Part shown: positions 62,054-64,000 of the stretch, in pieces
How positions within the stretch are numbered: the stretch's first letter is position 1
Layout of the letters: every line of letters starts with the position of its first letter
DNA from: Opitutaceae bacterium
GTDB lineage: Bacteria > Verrucomicrobiota > Verrucomicrobiia > Opitutales > Opitutaceae
DNA: 64,000 nucleotides
NCBI GenBank assembly: GCA_028284385.1
Contig: JANQRT010000072.1
Span: 149,407 to 213,406 of the forward strand
Direction of reading: 5' to 3'
Made by a program: the position numbers and the translations under genes
The notes under the pieces: model-generated
The model's database searches: none
Seen by the model: only the letters and a program-made list of their open reading frames with translations
Told to the model about the DNA's origin: nothing

Positions 62054-62120
62054 GAGTACAAGGGGGGAGGCTTAGAGCGATCTTCAGAAAAAGGCAGCCG
62101 AAAATAGTTCTTAAAGATAG

Positions 62121-62149
62121 ATAATAAAAAAGGCGGCATATGCCGCCTT
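62121..62149 (-). terminator. Rho-independent terminator of the HU gene
   Basis: On the minus strand, AAGGCGGC-ATAT-GCCGCCTT forms an 8-bp GC-rich stem (62130-62149) followed by TTTTATTAT. This is the clearest intrinsic terminator in the window, 26 bp after the HU stop. Confidence 0.85.
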
Positions 62150-62175
62150 GGAAAAGAGTCAAGAGATCGCTCCGA

Positions 62176-62487
62176 TCAAAGACCTTCGAGATCGATATCC
62201 TTTATGCGAGCCTTCAAGACCTTGCCAGCCTTGAATTTCACCACCGCACGAGTGGGAATGACGACGTCTGTCTCAGGCTTGTTCGGATTACGGCCAACAC
62301 GCGCTTTACGCTTTTGCACTTCGAATACACCGAAATTGCGCAACTCGACATTGCGACCGTCAGCTAACGCATCGAGAATGATGTCGAGCGTCATCTGCAC
62401 CGTCTCCTGGATTTTGCTCTGAGGAATCTCTTTGGTTTTCTCAAAAATTTTGAGAACTATATCGCGCTTAGTGAGATTGTTAGACAT
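62176..62487 (-). CDS. hup: HU/IHF-family DNA-binding protein
   Basis: The 103-residue protein starts LTKRDIVLKIFEKTKEIPQ and contains VELRNFGVFEVQKRKARVGRN and PNKPETDVVIPTRAVVKFKAG, the HU/IHF arm with the proline and DNA-bending segment. Whether it is HU or an IHF subunit cannot be settled. Its short acidic tail (DIDLEGL) is unusual. The terminator is clear. Confidence 0.92.
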   Translation of the reverse strand: MSNNLTKRDIVLKIFEKTKEIPQSKIQETVQMTLDIILDALADGRNVELRNFGVFEVQKRKARVGRNPNKPETDVVIPTRAVVKFKAGKVLKARIKDIDLEGL

Positions 62488-62586
62488 GGCGAGTTGGCTA
62501 GTTACGGCGTTGTTGTTGAATACCTTATAAGCTACTTACACGCTTTAGGTTGCGTCAATCTCAAAGCCATGCAATTTCCGGCGGCA

Positions 62587-64000
62587 ATGAGCGAAGAAAA
62601 GGATCCGAAAGAACCGAACGACCCGTTTCAGGAACTTCAGAAGAATCTGCAGGATATATTCAAGCAGGGCAAGGTTTTCATGCCATTCCCTGGCTCGCCA
62701 ATGGGAGAGAGCGGCATTTCGCAAACTCAGGGCAGCGGAGCGAAGAAAACGGATGAAGAAGATGAAAAACGAGAGGAAGTGCTCCAGCGCATCAGGGAGT
62801 TCAACCTAAAGCCAAAGGAGATTCGCGATTATTTGGATCGTTTCGTCATCCAGCAGAAAGAGGCCAAAAAGGTGATATCCGTGGCCATTTGCGACCACTA
62901 CAACCACGTGAGGAGGTGCATCGAGAAGGAGGAGTTGAAAGAGCAAGACTACGCGAAACAGAACATTATCCTCCTAGGACCGACAGGCGTGGGAAAGACT
63001 TACTTGATGCGAAATGTGGCCAAACTAATTGGCGTTCCCTTCGTAAAGGCTGACGCCACGAAGTTCTCGGAAACCGGCTACGTGGGAGGGGATGTCGAGG
63101 ACCTGGTACGCGATCTGGTAAAAAATGCGGATGGTGACACGGAGCTGGCCCAGTACGGGATTATCTACATCGACGAAATCGACAAGATCGCGGGCAAGAC
63201 CGAAACCGGGGGACGCGACGTGTCCGGACGAGGCGTCCAGATCAACCTCCTGAAGCTGATGGAGGACACCGAAGTGAACCTGCAAAGCCAGACAGACCTA
63301 CTTGGTCAAATGCAAGCCATGATGGACCTCCAAAAAACAGGCAAGCCACGGAAGAAAGCCATGAGCACCAAGCACATCCTTTTCATTGTGAGCGGAGCTT
63401 TCGACAAGCTGGAGGAAAACGTGAAAAACCGAGTGACCAGCTCGACGGTAGGTTTCAGCGCGATTAACGAACAATCGGAAAACGAAAACGAGAACTACCT
63501 GAATCTCGTGGAGACGCGCGACTTCATCGACTATGGCTTCGAGCCGGAATTCATTGGACGCCTGCCAGTGCGTGTAAATTGTCAGCCTTTAAGCCCGACG
63601 GACCTGATGCAGATCATGACCACGTCGGAAGGAAGCATCCTGCGTCAATACGTATCCGATTTCGAGGGCTACCAGATTGAATTGGACGTGGAAGCCACAG
63701 CGCTTCAACTCATCGCCGAAAAGGCCTTTGAAGAGAAGACCGGGGCTCGCGGACTGATGACCGTCCTCGAACGCGTCTTCCGCGACTTCAAATTCGAACT
63801 TCCGTCAACGTACATCAAGAAATTGAAGATCACCAAAGACACGGTGGCAGATCCTCAGTCCGTATTGAAGGCTTTGCTACGGGACAACGAAGACGGGCAC
63901 AAGGTGGCTCTTCGCGACGAAGTGGAGAAATTCGCGAGCCGCTTCGAGAAGCAGCATGGCTTCAAGCTAGCGTTCTCCAAAGAGGCGGTGGACATTCTAG
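62587..64000 (+). CDS. ClpX-like AAA+ unfoldase without N-terminal zinc finger, 3' end off window
   Basis: 471 residues are visible from ATG 62587; an ATG at 62569 is an alternative. Walker A GPTGVGKTYLM, pore loop TGYVGGDVEDLVRDL, Walker B IIYIDEIDKI, sensor region EFIGRLPVRV and D2 EKTGARGLMTVLERVF follow ClpX order. The VGF in TSSTVGFSA occupies the place of the ClpP-docking IGF loop. The zinc-finger cysteines of ClpX are absent; the N-terminus is acidic and helical. The chain continues past the usual ClpX end with a second D2-like segment (VALRDEVEKFASRF, KLAFSKEAVDIL). It is probably a ClpP partner or adaptor-specific paralogue. Confidence 0.8.
   Translation, partial: MSEEKDPKEPNDPFQELQKNLQDIFKQGKVFMPFPGSPMGESGISQTQGSGAKKTDEEDEKREEVLQRIREFNLKPKEIRDYLDRFVIQQKEAKKVISVAICDHYNHVRRCIEKEELKEQDYAKQNIILLGPTGVGKTYLMRNVAKLIGVPFVKADATKFSETGYVGGDVEDLVRDLVKNADGDTELAQYGIIYIDEIDKIAGKTETGGRDVSGRGVQINLLKLMEDTEVNLQSQTDLLGQMQAMMDLQKTGKPRKKAMSTKHILFIVSGAFDKLEENVKNRVTSSTVGFSAINEQSENENENYLNLVETRDFIDYGFEPEFIGRLPVRVNCQPLSPTDLMQIMTTSEGSILRQYVSDFEGYQIELDVEATALQLIAEKAFEEKTGARGLMTVLERVFRDFKFELPSTYIKKLKITKDTVADPQSVLKALLRDNEDGHKVALRDEVEKFASRFEKQHGFKLAFSKEAVDIL

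Overview
The window is about 64 kb of ordinary chromosomal DNA (roughly 50% GC by eye). It is densely packed with housekeeping genes and contains no rRNA operon, CRISPR array, prophage or insertion sequence that I can recognise. The best guess for the host is a Gram-negative member of the Verrucomicrobiota, class Opitutae. The reasons are a TonB-dependent receptor with the 'LSPFQVDSSQDVGYRATNT' type of N-terminus, an eukaryote-like UDP-sugar pyrophosphorylase, a pilus locus that looks like the Akkermansia Amuc_1098-1102 cluster, and the scarcity of Shine-Dalgarno sequences. This is inference from protein families, not a phylogeny.

Layout. 1-5 kb (minus strand): the 5' part of a three-domain lysophospholipid transporter/acyltransferase/acyl-ligase fusion and a sigma-54 activator. 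5-12.3 kb (minus): an apparent long transcription unit running lrp-type regulator, aminotransferase, der, fmt, LysM protein, parB, secG, exported LolA-like protein. 12.5-15.2 kb: ffh on the plus strand, then two paralogous exported proteins of unknown function on the minus strand. 15.2-20 kb (minus): ilvH, then hemC-cobA/hemD-degT-trpF with overlapping or nearly touching ends. 20.1-26.1 kb: tRNA-Val, a mini membrane protein with an L7/L12-like domain, asd, and a plus-strand set of L,D-transpeptidase, DinG-like helicase, TPR protein and glycosyltransferase. 26.3-30.4 kb: a TonB-dependent receptor and a divergent LacI-family regulator. 30.6-31.7 kb: tRNA-Met(CAT) and a 5'-3' exonuclease.

31.8-38.8 kb (minus) is the most distinctive block: an exported beta-rich protein, a PilM-PilN fusion, a PilO/Amuc_1100-like protein, an Amuc_1099-like protein and a PilQ/GspD-type secretin. 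Together these would form the envelope-spanning alignment complex and outer-membrane pore of a type IV pilus-like machine. An ExeA-type ATPase and a GspB-like protein at 47.6-49.3 kb could help insert or assemble that secretin. Between them lie a Nudix hydrolase, pdhABC (pyruvate dehydrogenase E1 and E2 without E3), a hybrid histidine kinase, a UDP-sugar pyrophosphorylase and an FtsB-like protein.

49.3-64 kb: ogt and a cardiolipin synthase (plus), then a compact minus-strand cluster serA-plsY-hom-lysC-thrC-cimA-pdxH, which joins serine and threonine synthesis to a citramalate route to isoleucine. Upstream of it are an alpha/beta hydrolase, hisS and an HU-type DNA-binding gene with a clear terminator. 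A ClpX-like unfoldase without the zinc finger runs off the right edge.

Beyond genes, two signals stand out. The octamer GTATCCAA/TTGGATAC occurs at least 24 times on the two strands, where about two would be expected, and it falls in all three codon frames and once across a gene end. In addition, both tRNA genes are followed, at the same distance from their CCA ends, by the same nine-base word that opens a short inverted repeat.
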